A stretch of 60,485 nucleotides of DNA from assembly GCF_001894865.1 (NCBI RefSeq), contig NZ_BCXA01000043.1, positions 1 to 60,485 on the forward strand, read 5' to 3'. The stretch is from Rhodococcus maanshanensis NBRC 100610. Lineage in GTDB: Bacteria; Actinomycetota; Actinomycetes; Mycobacteriales; Mycobacteriaceae. The notes below the pieces were generated by a model. It was not told the origin of the DNA. It did not search any database and saw nothing but the letters and a program-made list of their open reading frames with translations. Below, piece by piece: positions 18,907 through 28,876 of the stretch. Position 1 is the first letter of the stretch; each line of letters opens with the position of its first letter. Position numbers and translations under genes: made by a program.

Positions 18907-20229
18907 GTGGCCCGGTCGGTTGACCCGGGCCGGAACCGGCGCTGGTGGGCCAGAGCGGCGTTCGCCGCGGCCGTGTCCGCGGCCGTCGTCCCGATCGTGG
19001 CCGCGGGCCTGCTGAGCACGCTGGTGCTGCTGGCCACCGGCATCGGTGGGGTCGCGGTGATGATGGCCGCGCTTTACTGGTTCCTCACCCGCCGCGGGGT
19101 GCCGCGGTGGATCTGGCTGGGAGTTGCCGTGCTCGTACCGATCGCGGTGCTGTCCGCGTTCGTGAGCGCGAACCTGCTGTGGGTGGTGGTGGTCTCGTAC
19201 GCGCTCGTGCTCCTCGCGGCCCTGTGCGCGCGCATCGCGCTGGAGGGCGACCGCGCGGAGTCCGTGGTGGACGAGCGCCCCGTCCCGCCGCCCCGGCACC
19301 CCTTCCTGGTGATGAACCCGCACTCGGGTGGCGGCAAGGTGGCCCGGTTCGATCTGCAGCGAAAGGCAGAGGAACTCGGCGCGGAGGTCGCCCTGCTCGA
19401 GGGGCCGGGGACCGTTGATGTCGAGGCGCTGGCCCGCGACGCGGTGCGCAGGGGAGCCGACCTGCTCGGGGTGGCGGGCGGGGACGGGACCCAGGCACTG
19501 GTCGCCGGGGTCGCGGCCGAACACGACCTGCCGTTCCTGGTGATCTGCGCGGGCACGCGCAATCACTTCGCGCTGGATCTCGGGCTCGATCGCGACGATC
19601 CGGCCGCGGGCCTCGATGCGTTGCGGGACGGCGTCGAGGTGCGCGTCGACCTCGGCGAGATCGGCGGGCGCACCTTCGTCAACAACGCCTCCTTCGGGGT
19701 GTACGCCGAGGTGGTGCAGAGTCCGGCCTACCGGGAGGACAAGACGGGGACCGTGCTCCGGATGCTGCCGGACCTGCTGGGCGGGAGCGCGGGGGCGCGA
19801 CTGACCGCCCGCACGGGCGGCCTCACGGTCGAGGGCCCGCAGGCGGTGCTGGTGAGCAACGGCCCCTATCAGACGAGTGACCTCGCCGGCCTCGGCAGGC
19901 GGGCGCGCCTCGACCGCGGCGTCCTCGGGGTGGTGACGGTGGCGGTGGACGGCGCGCGCCAGGCCGTCGGCCTGCTCAATCGGGCGCACGAACGTGGCAT
20001 GACCCAGCACACGGCCCTCGAGGTGACCGTCGATGCCGACGCGCAGGAGATACCGGTCGGCGTCGACGGCGAATCGCTCGTGCTGGCCACTCCGGTGCGG
20101 TGCACCGTGAGGCCGGGCGCACTGCGCGTGCGGCTGCCGAGGGACCGCCCCGGGGTGCCACCCTTCAAGGTGGCGGTCGACTGGGTTCGGCTTCGCGCTC
20201 TGGCGGGGTGGGCACACCGGCGGGTGTAG
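18907..20229 (+). CDS. membrane-linked diacylglycerol/lipid kinase family protein
   Basis: A 440-residue protein. The first 110 residues hold three or four hydrophobic helices. From about residue 130 there is a DAGK_cat (LCB5/YegS) domain: FLVMNPHSGGGKVARFDLQ for phosphate binding, LLGVAGGDGTQALVAGVA for ATP binding, and the C-terminal VNNASFGVYAE and PVGVDGESL pieces. It should phosphorylate a lipid with a free hydroxyl at the inner membrane face; the exact substrate is not readable. Start: GTG at 18907, one base after the DUF2252 stop. It ends 16 nt from the convergent dinG. Confidence 0.85.
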   Translation: MARSVDPGRNRRWWARAAFAAAVSAAVVPIVAAGLLSTLVLLATGIGGVAVMMAALYWFLTRRGVPRWIWLGVAVLVPIAVLSAFVSANLLWVVVVSYALVLLAALCARIALEGDRAESVVDERPVPPPRHPFLVMNPHSGGGKVARFDLQRKAEELGAEVALLEGPGTVDVEALARDAVRRGADLLGVAGGDGTQALVAGVAAEHDLPFLVICAGTRNHFALDLGLDRDDPAAGLDALRDGVEVRVDLGEIGGRTFVNNASFGVYAEVVQSPAYREDKTGTVLRMLPDLLGGSAGARLTARTGGLTVEGPQAVLVSNGPYQTSDLAGLGRRARLDRGVLGVVTVAVDGARQAVGLLNRAHERGMTQHTALEVTVDADAQEIPVGVDGESLVLATPVRCTVRPGALRVRLPRDRPGVPPFKVAVDWVRLRALAGWAHRRV

Positions 20230-20245
20230 GCGACCGGCCGCGGGC

Positions 20246-22276
20246 TCAGCCTGCCGTCAGCCTCGCGAGCGCCTTGCGCACGACCTCGGGGTCGGAGGTC
20301 TCCCAGAAGGGCGGCAGCGAGGCGCGCAGGTAGCCGCCGTAGCGGGCAGTCGCGAGCCGCGAGTCCAGCATCGCGATCACGCCGCGGTCGTCGACGCTGC
20401 GCAGCAGCCGGCCAACGCCCTGCGCCAGCAGCAGCGCGGCGTGGTTTCCCGCCACCGAGAGGAAGCCGTTGCCGCCGCGGGACTCGACCGCGCGCTGACG
20501 TGCCACCAGCAGCGGATCGTCGGGCCGCGGGAACGGGATCCGGTCCAGGATCACCAGGCTCAGTGACGGGCCCGGCACGTCGACGCCCTGCCACAGCGAC
20601 AGCGTGCCGAACAGCGAGGTGGCCTCGTCCTCGGCGAACGCGCGGACCAGCTGCCCGGTGGCGTCGTCGCCCTGGCACAGCACCGGGGTGTCGAGGCGCT
20701 TGCGCATGACCTCGGCGGCGGCCTTCGCGGCGCGCATCGAGGAGAACAGGCCGAGGGTGCGGCCGCCTGCCGCGGTCACCAGTTCGGCGATCTCGTCGAG
20801 GTAGCTCGGTGCCAGCCCGTCCCGGCCGGGGGCCGGTAGGTGCTTGGCGACGTACAGGATGCCGGCCTTGGCGTGGTCGAACGGCGAGCCGACGTCGAGG
20901 GAGTTCCACCGGAGGGCGGCCTCGTCCGATGGCGCCTCGGTGCCCGTCGCCATCGCCGGATCGACGCGGGTGCCGGACTCGGCGGGCAGGCCCCAGTTCA
21001 CCGCGAGCCCGTCGAAGGATCCGCCGACCGTCAGGGTCGCGGAGGTGAGTACCACGGTCGACTCCGCGAACAGCCGCGAGCGCAGCAACCCGCCGACCGA
21101 CAGGGGCGCCATCCGCACGAGCTTGCCCCTGCGCTCCTCGTCCGCGAGCCAGACCACGTCGCGGCGCTTGGCCGGGTCCGGTTCGTCGAAGGCGGTGAGC
21201 ACTCGGACGGCGTTGTCGTGGACCTCGTCGACGGCGGCGAGCGCCGCGTTGCGGGCTGCGGCCGCCTCGGGGTCGGTGGCGCTCATCCCCGGCCGCGACG
21301 GACCGATCGCGGTGCGCACCGCCCAGGCCGCATCGCGGACGGCGGCCAGTGCGTGGCCCGCGCCGTCGGGCAGTGCCTCCCAGCGGCCGGCGTGCAGTTC
21401 CTCGAGCACCGCGTCCCAGCCCTCCGCGGAGGCCTCGAACCGGTCAGCATCCTGCTCCTCCACGAGCTTGACGCATCTGCGCGCTGCGGCGCTGATGGTC
21501 GACGGCGCCAGCTCGGCGGTTGCCACCCCCGTCACCCGGTCGACCAGTTCGTGCGCCTCGTCGATCACCACCACGTCGTGCTCCGGCAGCACGGCGATGC
21601 CGGTGATCGCGTCGATCGCGAGCATCGCGTGGTTGGTGACCACCACGTCGACCTTCGAGGCCTCGGTCCGCGCCCGCTCCGCGAAGCAGTCCTCGCCGAC
21701 CGGGCAGCTCGACTTGCCGAGGCACTCGCGCGAGGTGACGCTCACCTGGCGCCAGGACTGATCGCTCACGCCGGGCACCAACTCGTCCCGGTCGCCGGTC
21801 TCGGTGTCGGAGGACCACTTGGTCAGCCGCTGCACCTCGCGGCCCAGCCGGGAGATCGCGAACGCGTCGAACAGCTCCGCGTTCTCCGGCTCCTCCGCAG
21901 CACCGGTGTGGATCTTGTTCAGGCACAGGTAGTTGTTGCGGCCCTTGAGGATCGCGAACTCCGGCCGCCTGCCGAGCGAGCCCGCGAGGGCATCGGACAG
22001 CCGGGGCAGGTCGCGGTCGACGAGCTGGCGCTGCAGCGCGATGGTGGCGGTGGAGATGACCACGGTGCGGCCGCTCTCGACGGCGTGCCGGAGGCTGGGC
22101 ACCAGGTAGGCGAGCGACTTGCCGGTGCCGGTACCGGCCTGCACGGCGAGATGCTCCCCGGTGTCGATGGCGTGCGCCACCGCCGACGCCATGGTCAGCT
22201 GGTTGGTGCGTTCGGCGCCGCCCAACGCCTGCACCGCCACGGAGAGCAGGTCGGGCACGTTGGGGAGTTCAGGCAC
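20246..22276 (-). CDS. dinG: ATP-dependent DNA helicase DinG
   Basis: A 676-residue superfamily 2 Fe-S helicase (XPD-like, 5'-3'). Walker A is AGTGTGKSLAYLVPSLRHA near residue 45. The iron-sulfur domain has Cys in NYLCLNKIH, ECLGKSSCPVGEDCF. The DEAH box is VVVIDEAHELVDRV, and motif VI is LLAQGVGRLLRSVDDRGV. It unwinds forked DNA, D-loops and R-loops. Start: GTG at 22276. It is last in a minus-strand group pncB-pncA-dinG with gaps of 8 and 25 nt, an order also seen around Rv1329c-Rv1330c. Confidence 0.93.
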   Translation of the reverse strand: MPELPNVPDLLSVAVQALGGAERTNQLTMASAVAHAIDTGEHLAVQAGTGTGKSLAYLVPSLRHAVESGRTVVISTATIALQRQLVDRDLPRLSDALAGSLGRRPEFAILKGRNNYLCLNKIHTGAAEEPENAELFDAFAISRLGREVQRLTKWSSDTETGDRDELVPGVSDQSWRQVSVTSRECLGKSSCPVGEDCFAERARTEASKVDVVVTNHAMLAIDAITGIAVLPEHDVVVIDEAHELVDRVTGVATAELAPSTISAAARRCVKLVEEQDADRFEASAEGWDAVLEELHAGRWEALPDGAGHALAAVRDAAWAVRTAIGPSRPGMSATDPEAAAARNAALAAVDEVHDNAVRVLTAFDEPDPAKRRDVVWLADEERRGKLVRMAPLSVGGLLRSRLFAESTVVLTSATLTVGGSFDGLAVNWGLPAESGTRVDPAMATGTEAPSDEAALRWNSLDVGSPFDHAKAGILYVAKHLPAPGRDGLAPSYLDEIAELVTAAGGRTLGLFSSMRAAKAAAEVMRKRLDTPVLCQGDDATGQLVRAFAEDEATSLFGTLSLWQGVDVPGPSLSLVILDRIPFPRPDDPLLVARQRAVESRGGNGFLSVAGNHAALLLAQGVGRLLRSVDDRGVIAMLDSRLATARYGGYLRASLPPFWETSDPEVVRKALARLTAG

Positions 22277-22301
22277 CGACCAAGGCTACTCGGCGCCACC
22301 G

Positions 22302-22910
22302 TCAGTTAGTCGCAGCGACCTGACCCACCGGCGTGACGCCCGCGCCGCGGAGCCGCTCGAGGACCGACGGCACGGAGTCGGGGGACACCGCGGCCGTGTA
22401 CCGCAGCAGCACCCTCGTCGCGAAGCCCTCCCGGGCCGCGTCGAGCGCGGTCGCGCGGACGCAGTGGTCGGTGGCGATTCCGACCACGTCGACGGCCGCG
22501 ATCTCGCGTGCACGCAGCCAGTCCGCGAGGGACCGCCCGGAGGCCGCCGAGCCCTCGAAGCCCGAGTAAGCGGCCGAGTGGGCGCCCTTGGAGAACACCT
22601 CCTCGACCGATCGCATGTCGAGCCCGGGATGGAACTCGGCGCCAGGCGTCCCGGCCCGGCAGTGCGGTGGCCAGCTGTCCACGTAGTCGGGTTCGTCGGA
22701 GAAGTGCGCGCCGGGATCGACGTGGAAGTCGCGGGTGGCGACGATCGCGTCGTACTCGTCGGCCGCCGCCGAGCCGAGCAGACCGGAGATGTCGGCCGCC
22801 ACCGCCGCGCCGCCGGCGACGGCCAGCGAGCCGCCCTCGCAGAAGTCGTTCTGCACGTCGACGACGATCAGTGCCCGCTTCGGGGTGCCGGGGGTCGCGG
22901 TGGGGTTCAT
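22302..22910 (-). CDS. pncA: nicotinamidase (isochorismatase family)
   Basis: A 202-residue cysteine hydrolase converting nicotinamide to nicotinate for NAD salvage. The catalytic Asp18 is in LIVVDVQNDFCEGGSLAV. Metal ligands are in TRDFHVDPGAHFSD. The catalytic Cys is in GIATDHCVRATALDA, and the Lys in FSKGAHSAAYSGFEG. This is the full PncA pattern rather than a generic isochorismatase. Start: ATG at 22910, 8 nt after pncB. Pairing with pncB gives both steps from nicotinamide to nicotinate mononucleotide in one operon. In mycobacteria this activity is what activates pyrazinamide. Confidence 0.92.
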   Translation of the reverse strand: MNPTATPGTPKRALIVVDVQNDFCEGGSLAVAGGAAVAADISGLLGSAAADEYDAIVATRDFHVDPGAHFSDEPDYVDSWPPHCRAGTPGAEFHPGLDMRSVEEVFSKGAHSAAYSGFEGSAASGRSLADWLRAREIAAVDVVGIATDHCVRATALDAAREGFATRVLLRYTAAVSPDSVPSVLERLRGAGVTPVGQVAATN

Positions 22911-22918
22911 CGCCGCCC

Positions 22919-24247
22919 CTAGCCCACGAATCGGGTGGGGATCGCGGGATCGCCCTGGGAGAGCTTGAGTCCCTCCCACGGCAGGCTGACGAGCCGCTTG
23001 GCCAGCAGGTCACGCCCCTCGTCCAGGGTGGGCAGGCCGGCGACCACCTCGCCGCCGCGCACCATCGGGACCAGCAGGTCGTGCGCGATCAGCCCGCCGC
23101 TCTCGGGCGCGGGCGCATCGGCAGGGAACGCGACCTCCTCGACCGCGGTCCCGGTCGGCCGGGCGAAACGGACCACCCGCTTGGTCCCGCCGCGCGACTC
23201 CTTGTGGCTGCTGCGCTTCGCCACCGGGATGCCCTCCACCTCCACCAGCTTGTAGACCATTCCCGCCGTGGGCGCGCCCGAGCCGGTGACCAGCGCGGTG
23301 CCCACCCCATAAGTGTCCACCGGTTCGGCCCGCAGCGCCGCGATCGCGTACTCGTCCAGGTCGCCGGACACCACGATCTTCGTCTTCGTCGCGCCCAGTT
23401 CGTCGAGCTGTGCGCGCACCTGGCGGGCCCACTCCCCGAGATCGCCGGAGTCGATCCGCACGCCGCCGAGCTCGGGGCCTGCGACGGCGATGGCGGTCTT
23501 GACGCCCTCGGTGATGTCGTAGGTGTCAACCAGCAGGGTGGTGCCGAGTCCGAGCGCCGCGATCTGACCGCGGAACGCGGCCGCCTCGTCCGGGCCCGCG
23601 ACGGTGTTGTGCAGCAGCGTGAACGCGTGCGCGCTGGTGCCAGCGCCCGGCACGCCGTAGCGGCGGACGGCCTCCAGATTCGAGGTGGCCGTGAATCCGG
23701 CCAGGTATGCCGCGCGCGAGCAGGCCACGGCCGATTCCTCGTGGGCGCGACGCGAGCCCATCTCGATCATCCTCCGGCCCGCGGCGGCGCTGACCATGCG
23801 CGCGGCGGCGGACGCGATCGCGCTGTCGTGGTTGAGGATCGACAGCGTCAGCGTCTCCAGGAGCACGCATTCGGCGAAGGTGCCGCGCACCGACAGGATC
23901 GGCGAGCCGGGGAAGTACAGCTCGCCCTCCCGGTAGCCGTCGATGTCGCCGGAGAAGCGGTAGTTCCGCAGCCAGTCCACCGTCTGCTCGTTCAGGAACT
24001 CGGACACGACGGCCAGTTCGGGCTCGCCGAACCGGAACCGGGGCAGTGCGTCGAGCAACCGGCCGATGCCTGCGACGACGCCGTACCGACGCCCGGCTGG
24101 CAGCCTGCGCGCGAAGATCTCGAAGCTGCAGCGCCGGTGGGCCGAACCGTCGCCGAGCGCCGCCGAGAGCATCGTCAGCTCGTACTGGTCGGTGAGCAGT
24201 GCGGTGCTCGTCTTCGGCTGGGACCAGTCCGAGGCGTTGTTCGTCAC
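22919..24247 (-). CDS. pncB: nicotinate phosphoribosyltransferase
   Basis: A 442-residue enzyme making nicotinate mononucleotide from nicotinate, PRPP and ATP. Markers are [18 protein letters not shown] at the start, [23 protein letters not shown], the [15 protein letters not shown] active-site helix, and LVDTYDI, then [19 protein letters not shown] with the phosphoribosyl-binding residues. Start: GTG at 24247 fits the family N-terminus; an ATG at 24295 would add 16 residues. It is divergent from clpS with a gap of about 94 nt. First gene of the pncB-pncA-dinG group. Confidence 0.93.
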   Translation of the reverse strand: MTNNASDWSQPKTSTALLTDQYELTMLSAALGDGSAHRRCSFEIFARRLPAGRRYGVVAGIGRLLDALPRFRFGEPELAVVSEFLNEQTVDWLRNYRFSGDIDGYREGELYFPGSPILSVRGTFAECVLLETLTLSILNHDSAIASAAARMVSAAAGRRMIEMGSRRAHEESAVACSRAAYLAGFTATSNLEAVRRYGVPGAGTSAHAFTLLHNTVAGPDEAAAFRGQIAALGLGTTLLVDTYDITEGVKTAIAVAGPELGGVRIDSGDLGEWARQVRAQLDELGATKTKIVVSGDLDEYAIAALRAEPVDTYGVGTALVTGSGAPTAGMVYKLVEVEGIPVAKRSSHKESRGGTKRVVRFARPTGTAVEEVAFPADAPAPESGGLIAHDLLVPMVRGGEVVAGLPTLDEGRDLLAKRLVSLPWEGLKLSQGDPAIPTRFVG

Positions 24248-24341
24248 GCGCCCACCATACGAGTCGCGGGCCCGCCGCGGGGAGCGCGACGTCATGCGTT
24301 CGGAGGTTTTCTCTTTCCTGAGCACGTCGTACTCTGGACCT

Positions 24342-24677
24342 ATGGCCGAGTGCCCGACAACTATCCCGATGGCGAGGATGCCCGCAGCGTCGCCGCAGGT
24401 CACGCCAGCCGAATCCGAGGTCGAGGAGATCCTGGAAGCGGAAGACAAGCCCTGGGTGACCGTCGTCTGGGACGACCCCGTGAACCTCATGCACTACGTG
24501 ACCTTCATCTTCCAGAAGCTGTTCGGCTACAGCAAGGCGAGGGCCACCGACCTGATGATGCAGGTCCACAAGGAGGGCAAGGCCGTCGTGTCGTCCGGAT
24601 CCCGCGACAAGATGGAGCACGATGTGAACCGTCTCCACCAGGCCGGGTTGTGGGCGACGATGCAGCGCGACAGCTAG
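24342..24677 (+). CDS. clpS: ATP-dependent Clp protease adaptor ClpS
   Basis: A 111-residue adaptor that hands N-degron substrates to ClpC/ClpP. The N-terminal 35 residues are variable. The core then reads [23 protein letters not shown], followed by [17 protein letters not shown] with the hydrophobic-pocket residues, ending [13 protein letters not shown]. Start: ATG at 24342; an ATG at 24369 would give 102 residues, nearer the mycobacterial length. It is first of a plus-strand series (DUF2017, S58 peptidase, mec, cysO, cysM, rhomboid) that matches M. tuberculosis Rv1331 onward. Confidence 0.92.
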   Translation: MAECPTTIPMARMPAASPQVTPAESEVEEILEAEDKPWVTVVWDDPVNLMHYVTFIFQKLFGYSKARATDLMMQVHKEGKAVVSSGSRDKMEHDVNRLHQAGLWATMQRDS

Positions 24678-24724
24678 CGGCAATCCCGGACCACCGATCC
24701 CGAAAGGACCCGCAGGTACGCAAC

Positions 24725-25300
24725 GTGCGCACATGGAGCCGAAAGAATTCGCTGGGCGGCGTGAAGATTCGCTCCGAGATGGACGCACGAGAGGCCTCGG
24801 TCCTGCGATCGCTGGTCTCGTCCGTCCTGTCGCTGCTCGAGGACCGGGCCGCCGCCGCGCCCCAGGACGATCTCGCGGAACTGACCGGTCTGCGCACCGG
24901 GAACAGTGACGCCCCAACGGATGCCACGCTGGCCCGCCTGCTGCCGAACTTCTACCGGGCCGAGGCCGATCGCGAGGGCACCGCGGCGCAGGGCGCGAAC
25001 ATGAATGCGGCACTGCGCAGTCTGCACGAGCCGGAGATCATCGACGCCAAGCTGGCGGCGGGTTCGGTGATCCTGCAGACGGTGCCGCCCGAGGGCGGCA
25101 AGGTCTCGCTGACCCCGGAACAGGCCGACGCGTGGCTCGCCGGCCTCAACGACGTGCGCCTTGCCCTCGGGACCACCATCGGCATCGACGCCGACACCCC
25201 GGACGAACTCGAGCCCGACGACCCGCGGGCGCCGCACCTGGACGTCTACCACTGGCTCACCTGGATGCAGGACTCCCTGGTACAGGTCCTCGTCCCGTGA
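24725..25300 (+). CDS. DUF2017 family protein
   Basis: A 191-residue helical protein of unknown function conserved in actinobacteria between clpS and the S58 peptidase. It starts VRTWSRKNSLGGVKIRSEMD. It continues with EASVLRSLVSSVLSLLEDR and LARLLPNFYRAEA, and ends in the family block YHWLTWMQDSLVQVLV. Start: GTG at 24725, with GCAGG nine bases upstream. Its stop overlaps the next start by 4 nt (GTGA). The constant position next to clpS hints at a link with Clp proteolysis, but nothing in the sequence shows it. Confidence 0.85.
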   Translation: MRTWSRKNSLGGVKIRSEMDAREASVLRSLVSSVLSLLEDRAAAAPQDDLAELTGLRTGNSDAPTDATLARLLPNFYRAEADREGTAAQGANMNAALRSLHEPEIIDAKLAAGSVILQTVPPEGGKVSLTPEQADAWLAGLNDVRLALGTTIGIDADTPDELEPDDPRAPHLDVYHWLTWMQDSLVQVLVP

Positions 25301-26376
25301 CGGGCGCGGGGGTGCGGACGGGGCCGCGGAACTCGCTCGCCGACGTCAAGGGCCTGCTGGTCGGGCACCACCACGAGCTGGACGGGGACGCGACACTCGG
25401 CTCCGGTCGGGCGACGGGCTGCACCGTGGTGCTGGCGCCCGGCGGCGCCACCGCGTCCGTCGATGTGCGCGGCGGCGGACCCGGCACCCGCGAGACCGAC
25501 CTGCTCGATCCGAGCCACACCGTCCAGCAGGTGGACGCGGTGCTGCTGACCGGGGGCAGCGCCTACGGGCTGGCCGCCGCGGACGGGGTGATGCGCTGGC
25601 TCGAGGAGCACGGCCGCGGGATCCCGATGGACGCCGACGGTCACGTCGTGCCGATCGTGCCGGGAGCGGTGATCTTCGATCTGCCGGTGGGGGACTGGTC
25701 GGTGCGGCCGACCTCGGACCACGGCTTCCTCGCGGCGGAGGCGGCGGCCGAGTGGTTCGCGGTCGGATCGGTCGGCGCCGGGGTCGGAGCGCGCGCTGGT
25801 GTGCTCAAGGGCGGTGTCGGCACCGCCAGCCTCGTGCTCGGTGCCGGGGCGGCCGAGGGCGTCACGGTCGCGGCGCTGATCGTCGCCAATCCCGTTGGCT
25901 CCGTGTTCGATCCGGGCACCGGTCTGCCGTGGGGGGTCGGGGTGGCCGAGGCCGCGAGCTGGGGCCTGCGGGTCCCGGATGCCGCCGACCTGGCCGCGGC
26001 GATCGAGCTCGGCCAGAAGGGCACCGTCCTGAACACCACCATCGGGGTGGTGGCGACCGACGCCGCGCTGAGCAAGGCCGGCTGCAGGCGCGTCGCGGTC
26101 GCGGGCCACGACGGCCTGGCCAGGGCGATCCGGCCCGCCCACTCGCCGCTCGACGGGGACACGTTGTTCGCCCTGGCGACCGGCTCGAGGGCGACCGCGC
26201 CCGCCCCGGTGTCGATGCCCGCCGCCTTCCCACCGGACCTGGCGCTGCTCGACGCGGTGTGCGCGGCCGCGGCCGACGCGGTGGCGCGAGCGATCGTCGG
26301 GGCGGTCCTCGCGGCAACGCCGGTCGCGGGAATACCGAGCTATCGGGAGCTGTTTCCGTCAGCATTCGACGTCTAA
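25297..26376 (+). CDS. P1 family (S58/DmpA-like) self-processing peptidase
   Basis: A 359-residue Ntn-type aminopeptidase. The predicted self-cleavage site is in KGTVLNTTIGVVATDAALS: cutting Asn-Thr would expose Thr as the nucleophile and give about 250- and 110-residue chains. Other family parts are DVRGGGPGTRETDLLDP, LTGGSAYGLAAADGVMRWLEE and VGAGVGARAGVLKGGVGTAS. The M. tuberculosis homologue is Rv1333 in the same place. The natural substrate is unknown. Start: GTG at 25297 overlapping the DUF2017 stop; an in-frame GTG at 25309 or nearby is possible. Confidence 0.88.
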   Translation: MTGAGVRTGPRNSLADVKGLLVGHHHELDGDATLGSGRATGCTVVLAPGGATASVDVRGGGPGTRETDLLDPSHTVQQVDAVLLTGGSAYGLAAADGVMRWLEEHGRGIPMDADGHVVPIVPGAVIFDLPVGDWSVRPTSDHGFLAAEAAAEWFAVGSVGAGVGARAGVLKGGVGTASLVLGAGAAEGVTVAALIVANPVGSVFDPGTGLPWGVGVAEAASWGLRVPDAADLAAAIELGQKGTVLNTTIGVVATDAALSKAGCRRVAVAGHDGLARAIRPAHSPLDGDTLFALATGSRATAPAPVSMPAAFPPDLALLDAVCAAAADAVARAIVGAVLAATPVAGIPSYRELFPSAFDV

Positions 26377-26403
26377 GCTGGGCGAACACATCGGGAGGCG
26401 CAG

Positions 26404-26838
26404 GTGTTGGTGATCAGATCCGACCTCGTCGAGGCCATGGTCGCGCACGCCCGTGCCGACCACCCCGATGAGGCCTGCGGCATCATCGCCGGGCCCGAGG
26501 GCAGCGACCGGCCGCTGCGGCACGTCCCGATGATCAACGCCGAGCGCTCACCGACCTTCTACCGGTTCGACTCCGGCGAGCAGTTGCGGCTCTGGCGTGC
26601 GATGGAGGCGGCCGACGAGGCGCCGGTGGTGATCTATCACTCGCACACCGCGACCGAGGCCTATCCCAGTCGCACCGACATCTCGTTCGCCTCCGAGCCC
26701 GACGCGCACTACGTGCTGATCTCCACCCGCGATCCGGACGCGCACGAGCTGCGCAGCTACCGGATCGTCGACGGCGTGGTCACCGAGGAACCGGTCGACG
26801 TGGTGCAGACCTACCCGTACGCACAGAACCCCCACTAG
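26404..26838 (+). CDS. mec: CysO-cysteine peptidase (JAMM metalloprotease)
   Basis: A 144-residue Mov34/MPN enzyme that releases cysteine from the CysO-cysteine adduct. The JAMM zinc motif is visible as E in HPDEACGIIAG and HSHTATEAYPSRTDISFA (H-x-H, then Ser and Asp). Length is normal. Start: GTG at 26404. It is followed after 8 nt by cysO and then cysM, so the full sulfide-carrier route to cysteine is in one operon; in M. tuberculosis this path uses O-phosphoserine and resists oxidative stress. Confidence 0.93.
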   Translation: MLVIRSDLVEAMVAHARADHPDEACGIIAGPEGSDRPLRHVPMINAERSPTFYRFDSGEQLRLWRAMEAADEAPVVIYHSHTATEAYPSRTDISFASEPDAHYVLISTRDPDAHELRSYRIVDGVVTEEPVDVVQTYPYAQNPH

Positions 26839-26846
26839 GAGCCCCG

Positions 26847-27119
26847 ATGGCCGTCATCGTTTCCATTCCCACGATCCTCCGCAACCACACCGACGGTGAG
26901 AAGCGGGTGCAGGCAACGGGTTCCACCCTGGCCGCGGTGATCGACGATCTCGAGGCCAACCATGCCGGGCTCAAGGACCGGCTGATCAACGACGGCAAGC
27001 TGCACCGGTTCGTCAACGTGTACGTCAACGACGAGGACGTGCGTTTCTCGGGCGGGCTGGACACCGAGGTGGCCGACGGGGACTCGGTCACCATCCTGCC
27101 CGCCGTCGCCGGAGGCTGA
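26847..27119 (+). CDS. cysO: sulfur-carrier protein CysO
   Basis: A 90-residue ubiquitin-like (ThiS/MoaD) carrier. It starts MAVIVSIPTILRNHTDGEKRV and has FVNVYVNDEDVRFSGGLDTEV. It ends ILPAVAGG, with the C-terminal Gly-Gly that is thiocarboxylated and then attached to cysteine by CysM. The spacing to cysM is 6 nt. Confidence 0.95.
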   Translation: MAVIVSIPTILRNHTDGEKRVQATGSTLAAVIDDLEANHAGLKDRLINDGKLHRFVNVYVNDEDVRFSGGLDTEVADGDSVTILPAVAGG

Positions 27120-28088
<969 letters not shown>

Positions 28089-28103
28089 CGGAAAGAGGTT
28101 CGG

Positions 28104-28769
28104 ATGAGCACCCCGGGTGACCCGTTCAAGTACACCAACCCCGCCCTGTCGACGCCGTCGACTCCGCCCGCGACCAGGCCGGCGGCCGAGCGCCCGATGT
28201 GGCAGCAGGCGGCCGCGGTCATCGGCGGCTTCGTGGTCGGGCTGTACGTCCTCGAGTTCATCGACATGCTCGTCAAGGGCAGCCTCGACAACGGCGGCAT
28301 CCAGCCGCGGACGGTCGACGGTCTGTGGGGGATCGTCTTCGCGCCGGTGCTGCACGGCGGGTGGGCGCACCTGGTCGCGAACACCATCCCGTTGCTGGTC
28401 CTCGGATTCCTGGTGATGTTGTCGGGCATCGGGCGCGGTCTCGCGGCCACCGGCATCATCTGGGTGATCGGTGGTGTCGGGGTGTGGCTGTTCGGCTCGG
28501 TGAACAACCATCTCGGCGCCTCGGTGCTGGTGTTCGGCTGGCTGACCTACCTGATCACCCGCGGCATCTTCGCCCGGCATTTCGGGCAGATGGCCCTCGG
28601 GTTGGTGGTTCTGGTGATCTACGGCGGGGCGTTGTGGGGCGTGCTCCCCGGCCAGCCCGGGATCTCCTGGGAAGGGCACCTGTTCGGCGCGATCGGCGGA
28701 GTCGTCGCCGCCTGGGTGCTGGCCTCCGATGTCCGCAAGGCGCGCGAGGCGAAGGCGTTGAACCGGTAG
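28104..28769 (+). CDS. rhomboid family intramembrane serine protease
   Basis: A 221-residue membrane protein with about six helices. The family fingerprints are there: HGGWAHLVANTIPLLVLG (loop after TM1), the catalytic Ser in NNHLGASVLVFGWLTYL (GxSx) and the catalytic His in WEGHLFGAIGGVVAA. It should cut membrane proteins; the target is unknown. The mycobacterial counterpart is Rv1337, also after cysM. The next conserved gene in mycobacteria, murI, is absent here. Confidence 0.92.
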   Translation: MSTPGDPFKYTNPALSTPSTPPATRPAAERPMWQQAAAVIGGFVVGLYVLEFIDMLVKGSLDNGGIQPRTVDGLWGIVFAPVLHGGWAHLVANTIPLLVLGFLVMLSGIGRGLAATGIIWVIGGVGVWLFGSVNNHLGASVLVFGWLTYLITRGIFARHFGQMALGLVVLVIYGGALWGVLPGQPGISWEGHLFGAIGGVVAAWVLASDVRKAREAKALNR

Positions 28770-28876
28770 CGAAGGCGCAGGTGTGACGCCCGGCGCAGCG
28801 GGCGGCGGCGCCGCGTTTGGTCTCGATTCCACCCGAAGCTTTTTCCGGATCAGGTGGTCGTGGCAGCATGGGAAAC

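Noticed and set aside
24248-24341. riboswitch or NiaR-type site before pncB
   Set aside because: No convincing aptamer fold or dyad was seen in the short divergent gap.
22508-24724. long plus-strand frame upstream of DUF2017
   Set aside because: It is antisense to pncA and pncB. Only the part from the GTG at 24725 matches a family.
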